From the NCBI RefSeq assembly GCF_964355755.1, contig NC_092676.1, positions 22,984,288 through 23,048,287 of the forward strand: 64,000 nucleotides of DNA, written 5' to 3'. Of this stretch, positions 1 through 10,465 are shown piece after piece. This stretch comes from Antedon mediterranea. Lineage: Eukaryota > Echinodermata > Crinoidea > Comatulida > Antedonidae. Both the position numbers and the translations under genes were made by a program. Every line of letters begins with the position of its first letter. Positions within the stretch are counted from its first letter, which is position 1. The notes beneath the pieces were generated by a model. It did no database searches, was not told the origin of the DNA, and saw only the letters and a program-made list of their open reading frames with translations.

Positions 1-88
1 TAGTCAGATGGACAGACACATGTATACATGTTTGTTCCATCGATGCACGTAGCGCCACATGGGTTACTGGAACATTCATTTGTTGAAG
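1..88 (-). CDS. EGF-domain exon (partial), copy 1
   Basis: This is the 5' part of an EGF exon, counterpart of 4238-4351. An acceptor AG lies at 89-90 on the minus strand. The exon starts in phase 1 and reads [14 protein letters not shown] and onward. It has the same two-residue deletion between cysteines 2 and 3 (CGATC instead of CLNGATC) as the other copy, so the deletion predates the duplication. The rest of the module lies beyond the left edge. Confidence 0.8.
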
Positions 89-361
89 CTGTATACAATT
101 TTATTGATACATTTTTCATTGTTTTTAACTATAACAAATAAATCGTATAATATACGTTTATTTCACAATCAAGATATACGTTAATTGTATTTTATTTTAA
201 TCATTTGGCATGCTTGCACGGGAGAAAAAGTAGGAAAGCTACTGCTGAAGGACGCGCGGCTCTCAATTCCAATTTTTTTAAACAAAGTTGATGCAGACGG
301 TATCTATATATAAATTTACGTAAGGGCATAGGCCTAATTTAGTAAAAGAATTTTCACTTAC

Positions 362-481
362 GTGCTGTTTCACATCTAGTTCCAGTATAGTCAGATGGAC
401 AGATACATACATACTCGTTTGTTCCATCGATGCACGTAGCGCCATTTAAACATGGGTTACTGGAACATTCATTAGTTGAAG
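362..481 (-). CDS. EGF-domain exon, copy 1
   Basis: A 120-nt exon of 40 codons, symmetric phase 1-1, with acceptor AG just above 481 and donor GTAAGT just below 362. The six cysteines have EGF spacing. Cys1-Ser-Ser-Asn-Pro-Cys2 fits the POGLUT1 O-glucose consensus C-x-S-x-P/A-C. Cys2-LNGAT-Cys3 fits the POFUT1 O-fucose consensus. [12 protein letters not shown] fits the Asp/Asn hydroxylation pattern. These are Notch-like features. The protein is probably extracellular; partner unknown. Confidence 0.85.
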
Positions 482-1001
482 CTATATGTGTATAACATAA
501 TAAATATGTGTTAGCTTTCTTTCATGAACTAAAATAATTCAATGTCATTAATTACTACAGTAAATTATTTAATGTTTTCATAATATCACGAAATTTCCAT
601 CTCAAATGTCTGTCTGAACCAGATAGGCCTACTATAGATCCAATCAGCAGTGCATATTTCAAATGACTAATGGGACCCCAGCTCCATATACAGCACCCGA
701 TATTCCTACATGTTCTCCCATAAGCTCTAACAAGTCAAACGTTGCTTAACATTGACGGTGATTTGACGAGAACCGATGTTTTCAATGGAATTGACTGATT
801 ATGGTTTAAAAAAATGGAAGAAGTTTACAATATGCATTCATTTATCTAATATTATGATACGCATGATATGTTGTATTATAGAATGTGTCTATAGCATAGT
901 CATTTGTAGAGATACAGTACTTAGAGTCGGGTGATGTTCAAATACAGTACCATTTTGTCAAGTAATAAAATAGAAAGTTGTTTAAATATATTTCCCCTTA
1001 C

Positions 1002-1121
1002 GTGCTGTTTCACATCTAGTGCCCGTATAGCCAGATGGACATGAGCAGTCATACCGGTTAGTCCCATCAGAGCATGTACCCCCATTCAAACATGGGTTAC
1101 TCGCACATTCATTTATTGAAG
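1002..1121 (-). CDS. EGF-domain exon, copy 1
   Basis: A 120-nt, phase 1-1 exon with six EGF cysteines. It is more divergent from its neighbours than they are from each other ([10 protein letters not shown], then CLNGGTC, then a [12 protein letters not shown] segment), so it is probably the oldest split within the four-module set. The donor is GTAAGG. The O-glucose (CASNPC) and O-fucose (CLNGGTC) consensus sites are present. The counterpart is 5265-5384. Confidence 0.85.
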
Positions 1122-1350
1122 CTATTTGTATAAAATTATAATGTGTTAGCTTTTTTAATTGAACTGAAATAATTCATTTTTATTTTATTTTTTATTTTTA
1201 AGTACATGAGGCCTAAATCAATCTTAAAATAATAAACAAGAATAAAAATATGATTACGGTTAAGTTAAAAATCAAATATATATTATTTTCTATTGGTTCA
1301 AAACATTTGTACAGACTATGATCTTGTTTAGTATAAGAAATTATACTTAC

Positions 1351-1467
1351 GTGTTTCACATCTAGTTCCCGTATAGCCAGATGGACAGATACATACATAC
1401 TCGTTTGTTCCATCGATGCACGTAGCGTCATTTAAACATGGGTTACTGGAACATTCATTTGTTGAAG
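1351..1467 (-). CDS. EGF-domain exon, copy 1
   Basis: A 117-nt, phase 1-1 exon (39 codons) with acceptor AG above 1467 and donor GTAAGT below 1351. It encodes a full six-cysteine EGF module. Relative to its duplicate at 5614-5730 a Gly between Cys2 and Cys3 is Asp here (CLNDATC versus CLNGATC). The O-glucose motif CSSNPC is kept. Confidence 0.85.
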
Positions 1468-1950
1468 CTATATTATTTGTAAAATGTTATAAATATGTTT
1501 TAGCTTTTTTTATTAAATTTTTTATTATTAAAATAATTTTAATAATAATTAAAGTAATTGGTTGAAAACTTATGTAAGTTTACATTATGCCTTTATTTAT
1601 CTAACCTTCTATGATACGCATGAGATATTGTATTATTGAATCAACGAAAAAAGACTTTAAAGTGTTACGAGACAAAATTGTTGATTTAATCCAGTTTAAT
1701 ATATTATTATGATCTTATTATGAGCTGCTGGGACGTCCCGTCGAAAGCGACTGAGTTCGCTGTAGGAGTCTCCCCCCCCCCCCGGGTCTAGCATGTGTGA
1801 TGTATGTCTTATTGTTTGTTTTGTAAAATCCGGAATACATTGAATTGATACTGAAAAATATATTGTAATTTGTAGAGATACAGCACTTAGATTAGAATCG
1901 GGTGATGTTCAAATACAGTACCGTAGGTATGGAAAAATATGAATTGTGTT

Positions 1951-2530
1951 GGCTAAAATGTTTATGTTAAGAAATGTATGCTAAAATATGATTATTTTAA
2001 GAAATGAATGCTAAAATATGATTATGTTAAGAAATGAATGCTAAAATATGATTATGTTAAGAAAAGAATGCTAAAATAGGATTATGTTAAGAAATGAATG
2101 CTAAAATATGATTATGTTAAGAAAAGAATGATAAAATATGATTATGTTAAGAAATGAATGATAAAATAGGATTATGTTAAGAAATGAATGCTAAAATATG
2201 ATTATGTTAAGAAATGAATGATAAAATAGGATTATGTTAAGAAATGAATGCTAAAATATGATTGTGTTAAGAAATGAATGCTAAAATATGATTATGTTAA
2301 GAAATGAATGATAAAATAGGATTATGTTAAGAAATGAATGATAAAATAGGATTATGTTAAGAAATGAATGCTAAAATATGATTATGTTAAGAAATGAATG
2401 CTAAAATATGATTATGTTAAGAAATGAATGCTAAAATATGATTATGTTAAGAAATGAATGATAAAATATGATTATGTTAAGAAATGAATGATAAAATAGG
2501 ATTATGTTAAGAAATGAATGCTAAAATATG
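1951..2530. repeat. 30-bp minisatellite, about 19 units
   Basis: Consecutive units are close to GATTATGTTAAGAAATGAAT followed by GCTAAAATAT, exactly 30 bp, so two units fill each 60-base row. Variants are mostly single-base (ATATG/ATAGG, GCT/GAT, ATGAATG/AAGAATG). The array lies in noncoding sequence upstream of the copy 1 EGF exons (they are on the minus strand). The paralogous array at 6187-6822 has a different unit count and a different mix of variants, so the two have drifted independently since duplication. Confidence 0.97.
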
Positions 2531-4052
2531 CATGCATCCTTAAGTTTACATAATACGTATAATGATGATGACTTAACCTTTCCAAAAGTTTGTAACAATA
2601 TGTTTTCAATGTATAAGGATAGAGATATTATAGTTAACTATATAATATGGTATAAGACAAGGTGTTTGTTCACTTTTTTACACTCGGCTAAATGTGTGTA
2701 AAACAGGGAGGTATGTGTGTAAAACAGGGAGGTTTATGTCTGTTTGGAATGACATGGTGACCTATTAATCAATGTTTACACATTTTAAAGATATTTAAAA
2801 AAATCATTGTAGAACCATATAATTATATTATATATTTATATTGATTATTGTACGTGACAAAAAAATATAAATTGATATGGTAACAAATATTGAAATACAA
2901 ACACAATTGGTATATAAATACCTTCTGTTTCTGTTTTTTTTTGGTTCAACAAAAAAGTAATAATTTTACAGTTTAAACTTGGTCTAAGGAATGTAACAGA
3001 TTGAGGTGGCTGAAAACAACGTAAAGATACATTGGTTTTAACGTTCTAGTTCTTTAGTTTAAAATGCTTTGAGTTACAATTGAAGAGTTTGTTGACTTCA
3101 CAAGGTTTTTACAATGGGGTTCATTCACAATTACCAGTATTTTCAATGACCGGTCGTGACAGAGAGTCAAGTTCCATATTGTTGTAAATTCAATAGGAAT
3201 CATGAATAGTGTGCTGTTCAATAGACTCATGGCAATACTATTTTTGGTAATACATCTATCGAAAATACAAGTCAATTTGTTTTTATATTTCATTGTCAAT
3301 ATTATTATTTCTTCAATGTGTGGGTGAAAGATCTACGTCTATCATAACTTCTTTGAATAGAATAATTTTAATGTAATTGGTGGTGTATATTAAACTTTCT
3401 TCGTTATCATAACTTGTTTTTTTTTAAATTAGAAATAATAAAACAGATCGAATTCAGTATCTACTTTAACCATGAAAAGCAAACCTCAAAATTCCTTACA
3501 ATCTTATTCATTATTATTTAAAATCAAGACAGGGTGAGACTATACAGCATCATAACTCTCTGCCCCGATAAATATATTTCACTCTTTATTAAAATGGCTT
3601 TCCTATCCAATAGTTAGCAATACAAAGTTGTGTAATGCTTTCGGGATCATTCATAGAAAGGAAAACGGAAGAATTAAAAATCCTAAAAGTTATGTTTAAA
3701 TGGTTTTAGAATTTTGTCAACAATTGTCAAAAATAAGGAGTGTTCATTCGGCAGACATATAACAAATAATGACCCTGAAACGCAGACAGTGACACACAAA
3801 CATGGCAGAACAGAAATAATGAGATATTCTGCTATAGATAGATAATATACAGTCAGTTTCTAAATATATATAGCTGTATTTTATTATCGGTAATTTTGTA
3901 TTTTTACAATTATTTAGAATTTTTATTTGAGAATTAATGTCTATTGAGATTGTTTGTTGAAGCTATATAAAATGTTATATACAGCGGCTTCCAATTTCAA
4001 TTGTTTTTTTTTTATAGTGCAGACGGTATATTCGAGTAAAAGAATTTTCACT
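2531..4052. other. Intergenic or intronic spacer without recognised gene
   Basis: AT-rich sequence between the copy 1 minisatellite and the MITE beside the copy 2 EGF exons. It includes a doubled phrase (tgtgtgtaaaacagggaggt near 2693-2732). I see no EGF exon or other coding segment. The short open frame at 3054-3299 on the minus strand has no family features and no convincing splice context. Confidence 0.5.
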
Positions 4053-4234
4053 GAAGCGTGGTTCCCACTAGCGACGCAACGCAAGGACGTAACGTAACGC
4101 AAGTGAATTGACCAATCACAAGCGATGGCTTATTCGCTTGTGATTGCTAACTGTCTATAACTTCGCTTGTCATTGGTTAAAACGCTTGCGTTGCGTTTAC
4201 GTCCTTGCGTTGCGTTCTAGTGGGAACCACGCTT
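4053..4234. mobile_element. MITE with long terminal inverted repeats ('GGTTCCCACTA' family), inserted in a splice donor
   Basis: The ends are reverse complements: AAGCGTGGTTCCCACTAG on the left and CTAGTGGGAACCACGCTT on the right. A second internal inverted pair lies around the ACGCAAGCG and CAATCACAAGCGA words. The element is about 182 bp and has no coding capacity. Comparison with the sister EGF exon at 4625-4744, where the same flanks are contiguous (ttttcact|tacgtgctg), shows the insertion point directly. Related copies or fragments occur at 17453-17605, 21247-21402, 53640-53777 and, more degenerate, near 14738, 48018 and 50300-50412. Confidence 0.9.
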
Positions 4235-4237
4235 TAC

Positions 4238-4351
4238 GTGCTGTTTCACATCTAGTTCCCGTATAGTCAGATGGACAGACACATGTATACATGTTTGTTC
4301 CATCGATGCACGTAGCGCCACATGGGTTACTGGAACATTCATTTGTTGAAG
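4238..4351 (-). CDS. EGF-domain exon with shortened Cys2-Cys3 loop and MITE-altered donor
   Basis: A 114-nt, phase 1-1 exon (38 codons). It has six cysteines but reads CGATC where sisters read CLNGATC, an in-frame 6-nt loss. The shorter loop breaks the spacing of the O-fucose consensus, while the O-glucose motif CSSNPC remains. The donor is GTAAAG instead of the sisters' GTAAGT, because a MITE begins right after GTA. The donor still fits a minimal consensus, so the exon may be spliced less efficiently. Confidence 0.82.
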
Positions 4352-4624
4352 CTGTATACAATTTTATTGATACATTTTTCATTGTTTTTAACTATAACAA
4401 ATAAATCGTATAATATACGTTTATTTCACAATCAAGATATACGTTAATTGTATTTTATTTTAATCATTTGGCATGCTTGCACGGGAGAAAAAGTAGGAAA
4501 GCTACTGCTGAAGGACGCGCGGCTCTCAATTCCAATTTTTTTAAACAAAGTTGATGCAGACGGTATCTATATATAAATTTACGTAAGGGCATAGGCCTAA
4601 TTTAGTAAAAGAATTTTCACTTAC

Positions 4625-4744
4625 GTGCTGTTTCACATCTAGTTCCAGTATAGTCAGATGGACAGATACATACATACTCGTTTGTTCCATCGATGCACGT
4701 AGCGCCATTTAAACATGGGTTACTGGAACATTCATTAGTTGAAG
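4625..4744 (-). CDS. EGF-domain exon, copy 2
   Basis: A 120-nt, phase 1-1 exon with acceptor AG above 4744 and donor GTAAGT below 4625. It encodes [16 protein letters not shown] and the rest of a canonical six-cysteine EGF module, ending CETA. O-glucose, O-fucose and Asp-hydroxylation patterns are all present. It is identical in protein to the copy 1 exon at 362-481 as far as I can read. Confidence 0.87.
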
Positions 4745-5264
4745 CTATATGTGTATAACATAATAAATATGTGTTAGCTTTCTTTCATGAACTAAAATAA
4801 TTCAATGTCATTAATTACTACAGTAAATTATTTAATGTTTTCATAATATCACGAAATTTCCATCTCAAATGTCTGTCTGAACCAGATAGGCCTACTATAG
4901 ATCCAATCAGCAGTGCATATTTCAAATGACTAATGGGACCCCAGCTCCATATACAGCACCCGATATTCCTACATGTTCTCCCATAAGCTCTAACAAGTCA
5001 AACGTTGCTTAACATTGACGGTGATTTGACGAGAACCGATGTTTTCAATGGAATTGACTGATTATGGTTTAAAAAAATGGAAGAAGTTTACAATATGCAT
5101 TCATTTATCTAATATTATGATACGCATGATATGTTGTATTATAGAATGTGTCTATAGCATAGTCATTTGTAGAGATACAGTACTTAGAGTCGGGTGATGT
5201 TCAAATACAGTACCATTTTGTCAAGTAATAAAATAGAAAGTTGTTTAAATATATTTCCCCTTAC

Positions 5265-5384
5265 GTGCTGTTTCACATCTAGTGCCCGTATAGCCAGATG
5301 GACATGAGCAGTCATACCGGTTAGTCCCATCAGAGCATGTACCCCCATTCAAACATGGGTTACTCGCACATTCATTTATTGAAG
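5265..5384 (-). CDS. EGF-domain exon, copy 2
   Basis: A 120-nt, phase 1-1 exon encoding the divergent module ([17 protein letters not shown], then [12 protein letters not shown]). The donor is GTAAGG. The duplicate at 1002-1121 is the same at protein level. It keeps the spacing expected for an EGF fold. Confidence 0.87.
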
Positions 5385-5613
5385 CTATTTGTATAAAATT
5401 ATAATGTGTTAGCTTTTTAAATTGAACTGAAATAATTCATTTTTATTTTATTTTTTATTTTTAAGTACATGAGGCCTAAATCAATCTTAAAATAATAAAC
5501 AAGAATAAAAATATGATTACGGTTAAGTTAAAAATCAAATATATATTATTTTCTATTGGTTCAAAACATTTGTACAGACTATGATCTTGTTTAGTATAAG
5601 AAATTATACTTAC

Positions 5614-5730
5614 GTGTTTCACATCTAGTTCCCGTATAGCCAGATGGACAGATACATACATACTCGTTTGTGCCATCGATGCACGTAGCGCCATTTAAAC
5701 ATGGGTTACTGGAACATTCATTTGTTGAAG
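5614..5730 (-). CDS. EGF-domain exon, copy 2 (most 5' EGF exon seen)
   Basis: A 117-nt, phase 1-1 exon (39 codons) with a full EGF module and a GTAAGT donor. It is the nearest EGF exon to the Reeler exons upstream. Because all EGF exons start in phase 1 and Reeler exon 2 ends in phase 2, a linking exon is needed if they belong to one transcript. Phase 1-1 symmetry explains how four-exon blocks can be duplicated without breaking the frame. Confidence 0.87.
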
Positions 5731-6186
5731 CTATATTATTTGTAAAATGTTATAAATATGTTTTAGCTTTTTTTATTAAATTTTTTATTATTAAAATAAT
5801 TTTAATAATAATTAAAGTAATTGGTTGAAAACTTATGTAAGTTTACATTATGCCTTTATTTATCTAACCTTCTATGATACGCATGAGATATTGTATTATT
5901 GAATCAACGAAAAAAGACTTTAAAGTTTTACGGGACAAAATTGTTGATTTAATCCAGTTTAATATATTATTATGATCTTATTATGAGCTGCTGTAGGAGT
6001 CTCCCCCCACCCCCGGGTCTAGCATGTGTGATGTATGTCTTATTGTTTGTTTTGTAAAATCCGGAATACATTGAATTGATACTGAAAAATATATTGTAAT
6101 TTGTAGAGATACAGCACTTAGATTAGAATCGGGTGATGTTCAAATACAGTACCGTAGGTATGCAAAAATATGAATTGTGTTGGCTA

Positions 6187-6822
6187 AAATGTTTATGTTA
6201 AGAAATGTATGCTAAAATATGATTATGTTAAGAAAAGAATGCTAAAATAGGATTATGTTAAGAAATGAATGCTAAAATATGATTATGTTAAGAAATGAAT
6301 GCTAAAATATGATTGTGTTAAGAAATGAATGCTAAAATATGATTATGTTAAGAAATGAATGCTAAAATATGATTATGTTAAGAAATGAATGCTAAAATAT
6401 GATTATGTTAAGAAATGAATGCTAAAATATTATTATGTTAAGAAATGAATGCTAAAATATTATTATGTTAAGAAAAGAATGCTAAAATAGGATTATGTTA
6501 AGAAAATGAATGCTAAAATATGATTATGTTAAGAAATGAATGCTAAAATATGATTATGTTAAGAAATGAATGCTAAAATATGATTATGTTAAGAAAAGAA
6601 TGCTAAAATATGATTATGTTAAGAAAATGAATGCTAAAATATGATTATGTTAAGAAATGAATGCTAAAATATGATTATGTTAAGAAATGAATGCTAAAAT
6701 ATGATTATGTTAAGAAATGTATGCTAAAATATGATTATGTTAAGAAATGTATATGCTAAAATATGATTATGTTAAGAAATGAATGCTAAAATATGATTGT
6801 GTTAAGAAAGGTAATGCTAAAG
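6187..6822. repeat. 30-bp minisatellite, about 21 units (copy 2)
   Basis: Same 30-bp unit as 1951-2530 with its own variants, including units with an extra A (AAGAAAATGAATG) and one with an extra TA. It degrades at its right end into partial units (6822-6890). The array marks the end of duplication copy 2. Confidence 0.96.
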
Positions 6823-7820
6823 AATGTTAAGAATCTAATTATGTTTAAGAAAATGAATACGCTAAGAATTTAATACGCTAAGTGAATGTGTTAATAACTT
6901 TACATTTAAAAAGATGTACTGTATATGTTAAGTTATAAATATTATGAAAAATATATTTTTAGTAATTAAAAAAATAAATAAATACATGAGGAGGTTTTAG
7001 GTACGTTTTAATGTGTCTTACCAGTAAGAGAAGAGGACGTGACATCAACCCAGTAAATCGAAAAACTTTGAACAAACGTTGCGCTGAAAAGAATTGTACG
7101 TCATGTTATCTCAATTTGTTCCCTTTGCATTGTCAACTGTGGGCCTACTTGTATGTGACCTACTTGTATGTGACCTACTTGTATGTGGGCGAAGTTTATA
7201 CCATCATAACAACAACTGCAAACCACACTTATTAGGCCTAAGTCACGCGAACATTTACTATGTGAGGCCAGTAACAACAGCTGATCTACCATTCACAAAA
7301 CAAAGTTGTAGTTATTATTGAATATCGATATGGTTTATTGACTAAAATGCATGGATAACTAAGACTGTTATAAGCATGGACGCGGACATCTACATTAGTT
7401 ACGGTACACATGCGTAGTTCAGCAGTCACTGAACGGAATGAAAAATGTATGTGGTTCAAGTTGGAGTGTGCATTCTATACTACTCTCTAGGCAAAAGATT
7501 CGGTATTCTATTATTGGTTGGATATTTTTACAAAAAATAGATTGAATTAATTACTCGTGCAACTAACGTTATGACGTAGTCTTATGCCTAATGGATTACA
7601 GCTTCTGATACATAGGTGCAGACGTAGTATACTGGGATAATGCCGTAACTGCATTATAATACAACGGCGACCAATGGTGCTTAACGTTCATACAAAAATC
7701 CCGCCACTTGGCAGGCTCTTAATTGTACCATGGACCTATAAATTTGTAGGTCTATGATTGTACTAAAACAAAGCTAAATTTACATAGGCCTATCCCTTCA
7801 ACATTATAAGTAATTCTTAC
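6823..7820. other. Spacer with a short triplication, no gene recognised
   Basis: AT-rich spacer between the copy 2 minisatellite and the candidate signal-peptide exon. A 15-bp word, CCTACTTGTATGTGA, occurs three times in a row at 7144-7188. That triplication alone makes overlapping open frames on both strands; I do not regard them as genes. The missing exon that should link Reeler to EGF may be here, but I could not identify one with confidence. Confidence 0.5.
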
Positions 7821-7940
7821 AACGCGTAACCTGTGTCTACGTTTATCACCAACTTCAGCATCAAAACATTCGGACATCATCACTAGCAGACATACGCAGA
7901 AGACAATGGGGTACGGTATGCTGTTCCGCAATTCGAACAT
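7821..7940 (-). CDS. Candidate first exon with signal peptide (secreted protein)
   Basis: ATG at 7940 opens 40 codons ending exactly at a GTAAGA donor (phase 0). The protein starts MFELRNSIPYP, continues with a hydrophobic core IVFCVCLLVMM, then SECFDAEVGDKRRHRLRV, which looks like a signal peptide followed by a basic KRRHR site. It could be an alternative first exon of the EGF-repeat gene or of a separate gene. Its phase 0 end does not fit the phase 1 EGF exons directly. It may also be chance; an ORF this short is weak evidence. Confidence 0.4.
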
Positions 7941-8050
7941 GCGCAATAACCATGTAATTAACTTAAATACACATACACAATATTACAATGAAAGAAACAA
8001 ATAATACAAGAATAGATTTACGAATTCCTCGGAATAATAGTCCTACTTAC

Positions 8051-9846
8051 TGGAACTGAATGGAACCAGCACTGTTTGAAGGTGGTGTCCAAGTATACGT
8101 TGCAGTTAATGGCTTTGGATTATTGTTTGAATGGGTAATTCCATCTGCCGTGCTTGAACAAGTCATCTGTCTCGTATCCGGCACACCCGTTGTCCATGTT
8201 CCAACAGGGGTGGTAGACCCTACTGGACGAGCCTGTAAAAGGATCCCTAAATATTGCGTAGTTCCAGATGCTTGTATCGTAACTGTTATATTGAAAAAGA
8301 CCACAGAGAATTGTATTAAAGTAAAAGTAGTGGAAAATAAAGCCATACTTCGAATTAACTAATATGATCATAGGATGAATTATTATTTATTTATAATATT
8401 TATAAAAATGTATTTTGTTATGCTGAGTAACAAACTTATATTTTGATTTCACACATTTTGGTTTCTATATTTAATTCATAATAAAATAAGTATAAATAAA
8501 AAAATATACATTTGTCTAGTGAGTTAGTATTTCGGAAGTTAAGTGCGAAGCTTATGATTGGTTAGATTTAGGTTAGCACAGGCGATTGCAAACCTGACTT
8601 TCTAAACTTGATTTTTCTCTATGCTTTTTAAACGCGTATAGAAGACAACGACGTACATTGACCGTTAGAATGTTAGAAAATACCCTTTAAATATTGGTTT
8701 TATTTTGGATCTTCAAATACAATGCGTTTACAATGTCGTTAAAAATATTCTACATGAGTAGGTATACATTGTCTAGCTACTTTCGTGTGAGGTTCCTTGC
8801 CTACACTTAAAAGAGATGTCGTTTACTTAATAATTATGAGGGCTAAGCAAGCAAACTCAAAGTTAGTACAAGTCGGTAAGAAAAAGGCTTGTAAGTAGTA
8901 ATAAGGGCTTTGTGTTTATGGTACTCTTCCATGTTAGGCCTAATGTAAACACGGCTATTCTTTGACAGTTGAAGCAAGAATGGAGAAAATTAATCTTAAC
9001 ATCTAAACTTAATATTTAAGCAGCAACACGATGTATAAACCGTTTCCATAAGCATGGTTTGCTAAGACGGTGCTTAAAGGACACTGATAAAGAATTATAA
9101 CAATAGGCCTACAATAATAGGCCTAATTTAAGGTACTAGTAACGTTTTTTTTTCGTATTTTTTTTCACTCCTAGTTGAAAACCGACCTTTTTCCGACGGC
9201 ATTATTATGTGCGACATGTGGTATACTACTTTACTTGCATATATTTATTGAATATTATTATTTGTTATGATATGGACTTTGTTCTGAAATAAAAGTGAAT
9301 TGAATTTATACATTGAATTGTTTGTTATGTTATGCTGTTGCGTCAACGTCTAATCATGGAGGAATTATTTAGAAAAAATAATAATTGAATAAAAATATGG
9401 GTCTAATCAAATCCAACCATATTTTTTATTATTACAAAAAAAATGTAAAAGTTAGGTCAGCTAAGCCAATGTTCGGGTAATGCCGTTCACTAGATTAGGA
9501 ACCAAGAAACCATGAATACACTACAAAATTGTATGCAATGAAAATTATAACTGATAAATTATTAACGATTCTTCACATTATGTTAATGGCGGAATTAGTT
9601 AGATGTAACATCTAACAGTTAGATGAAAAAATACTTAAATAATATACTTGGGTGCTTACCAGATACCGGTTGTCCTGGGAGGTATGAAGACACCGAAATA
9701 ATTGACCACGGACTAGCTGATGTCTGAACGGCAGCACCATGACCAGGTGTTAAACTGGTGCATGCACCTGGGTTTGCACCAGATTGGTTTCCTACAACCA
9801 TTGATATGGAACATAGGCCAAACAGAAGAGCAATTTTGAGATCCAT
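8051..9846 (-). CDS. Reeler-domain secreted protein (two exons; 3' end not found)
   Basis: Exon 1 is 9660-9846 and exon 2 is 8051-8282, joined in phase (Ser-Val across the junction; donor GTAAGC, acceptor ATAACAG). ATG at 9846 gives a signal peptide (KIALLFGLCSISMVVG, likely cut before NQSG). A Reeler domain follows from about residue 28: CTSLTPGHG, a YLPGQPVSV strand, LGILLQARP, VGTW, MTCSS and ATYTWTPP are all hallmarks of the family. Reeler domains occur in reelin, F-spondin, ferric-chelate reductase 1 and insect defence proteins, and act outside the cell. Exon 2 ends in phase 2 (donor GTAAGT) just before the last strand, so at least one more exon exists. The EGF exons downstream on the same strand make a Reeler-EGF protein likely, but the link is not seen. 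Confidence 0.82.
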
Positions 9847-10465
9847 GGTTACTGGTCTGCTGAAACTACCGCTATGCACCTTGCGAGTGATTCACAAAAA
9901 ATTTGTCTGTTTTCTGTCTAAAGACGCTTATACGAGTTGTAAAGGTATTGTTAAAGTTTGTTCACGTGTGGATTGCTAAGAACAAAGGCAACACCGGTGC
10001 AACGTGTACCTGCGAACCAAGAATTATATATTACATAATGAATCCAATAATAGGCCAAAAGTAATAATATAGATAAGGATAAACATAAACAAAACACCAA
10101 CGAAAGGGATTTTAGTGGAATAATAATTTAAAAAAAAACCGCAAAACCATAAGAATGGAATCGCCCAAGTTATATAACATTGATTTCTCAGCCTGCTAAC
10201 ATAATCATAAAGTCAGACATTACTGTAGTAAAAATTGTTCAACAATTACCTGGCGCAAAGTTTAGTAATAATACACATAAAATATGTTTTACAATATCAG
10301 TTTCGGCCTATTCATAAAGAAAATAACACCATTTGCAATGAATATTCGCGCTTTGAAGCAAGATGAGTTTGCTATCTTAATCCCAAACCCAAAAAATAGT
10401 ACATACTCAATAAATCATGATGGTCTAACTATCATTTAAAAAGTACCAAAGTATCGCATCAACTA
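9847..10465. other. 5' flank of the Reeler gene
   Basis: Contains the presumed promoter and 5' UTR of the minus-strand Reeler gene. I see no clear TATA box at a fixed distance and no other coding segment. Confidence 0.4.

Larger units (their letters stand above)
1..2530. repeat. Tandem segmental duplication, copy 1 (left part cut by window edge)
   Basis: Position n here matches position n+4263 almost base for base, through four EGF exons, their introns and into a 30-bp minisatellite. The differences I saw are few: a 31-bp insertion near 1731-1770, several single substitutions (for example near 1158, 1408 and 1428), and a different number of minisatellite units. The near identity of introns as well as exons means the duplication is recent or is being homogenised. 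The left boundary lies outside the window and the right boundary falls in the minisatellite. Confidence 0.95.
4264..6822. repeat. Tandem segmental duplication, copy 2
   Basis: This matches 1-2530 at a constant offset of 4263 bp apart from a 31-bp indel near 5990 and scattered substitutions. It carries the full set of four EGF exons and ends in its own expanded minisatellite (6187-6822). Sequence beyond the minisatellite is unlike that beyond copy 1, which puts one breakpoint inside the 30-bp array. Unequal exchange between arrays is a plausible mechanism (inference). Confidence 0.95.

Noticed and set aside
1213-1431. Minus-strand ORF overlapping an EGF exon and intron (and its copy at 5476-5694)
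   Set aside because: It reads the EGF exon in a different frame and then runs into intron sequence. The six-cysteine frame with matching splice sites is clearly the coding one.
8060-8362. Plus-strand 100-codon ORF
   Set aside because: It is the antisense shadow of the Reeler exon 8051-8282.
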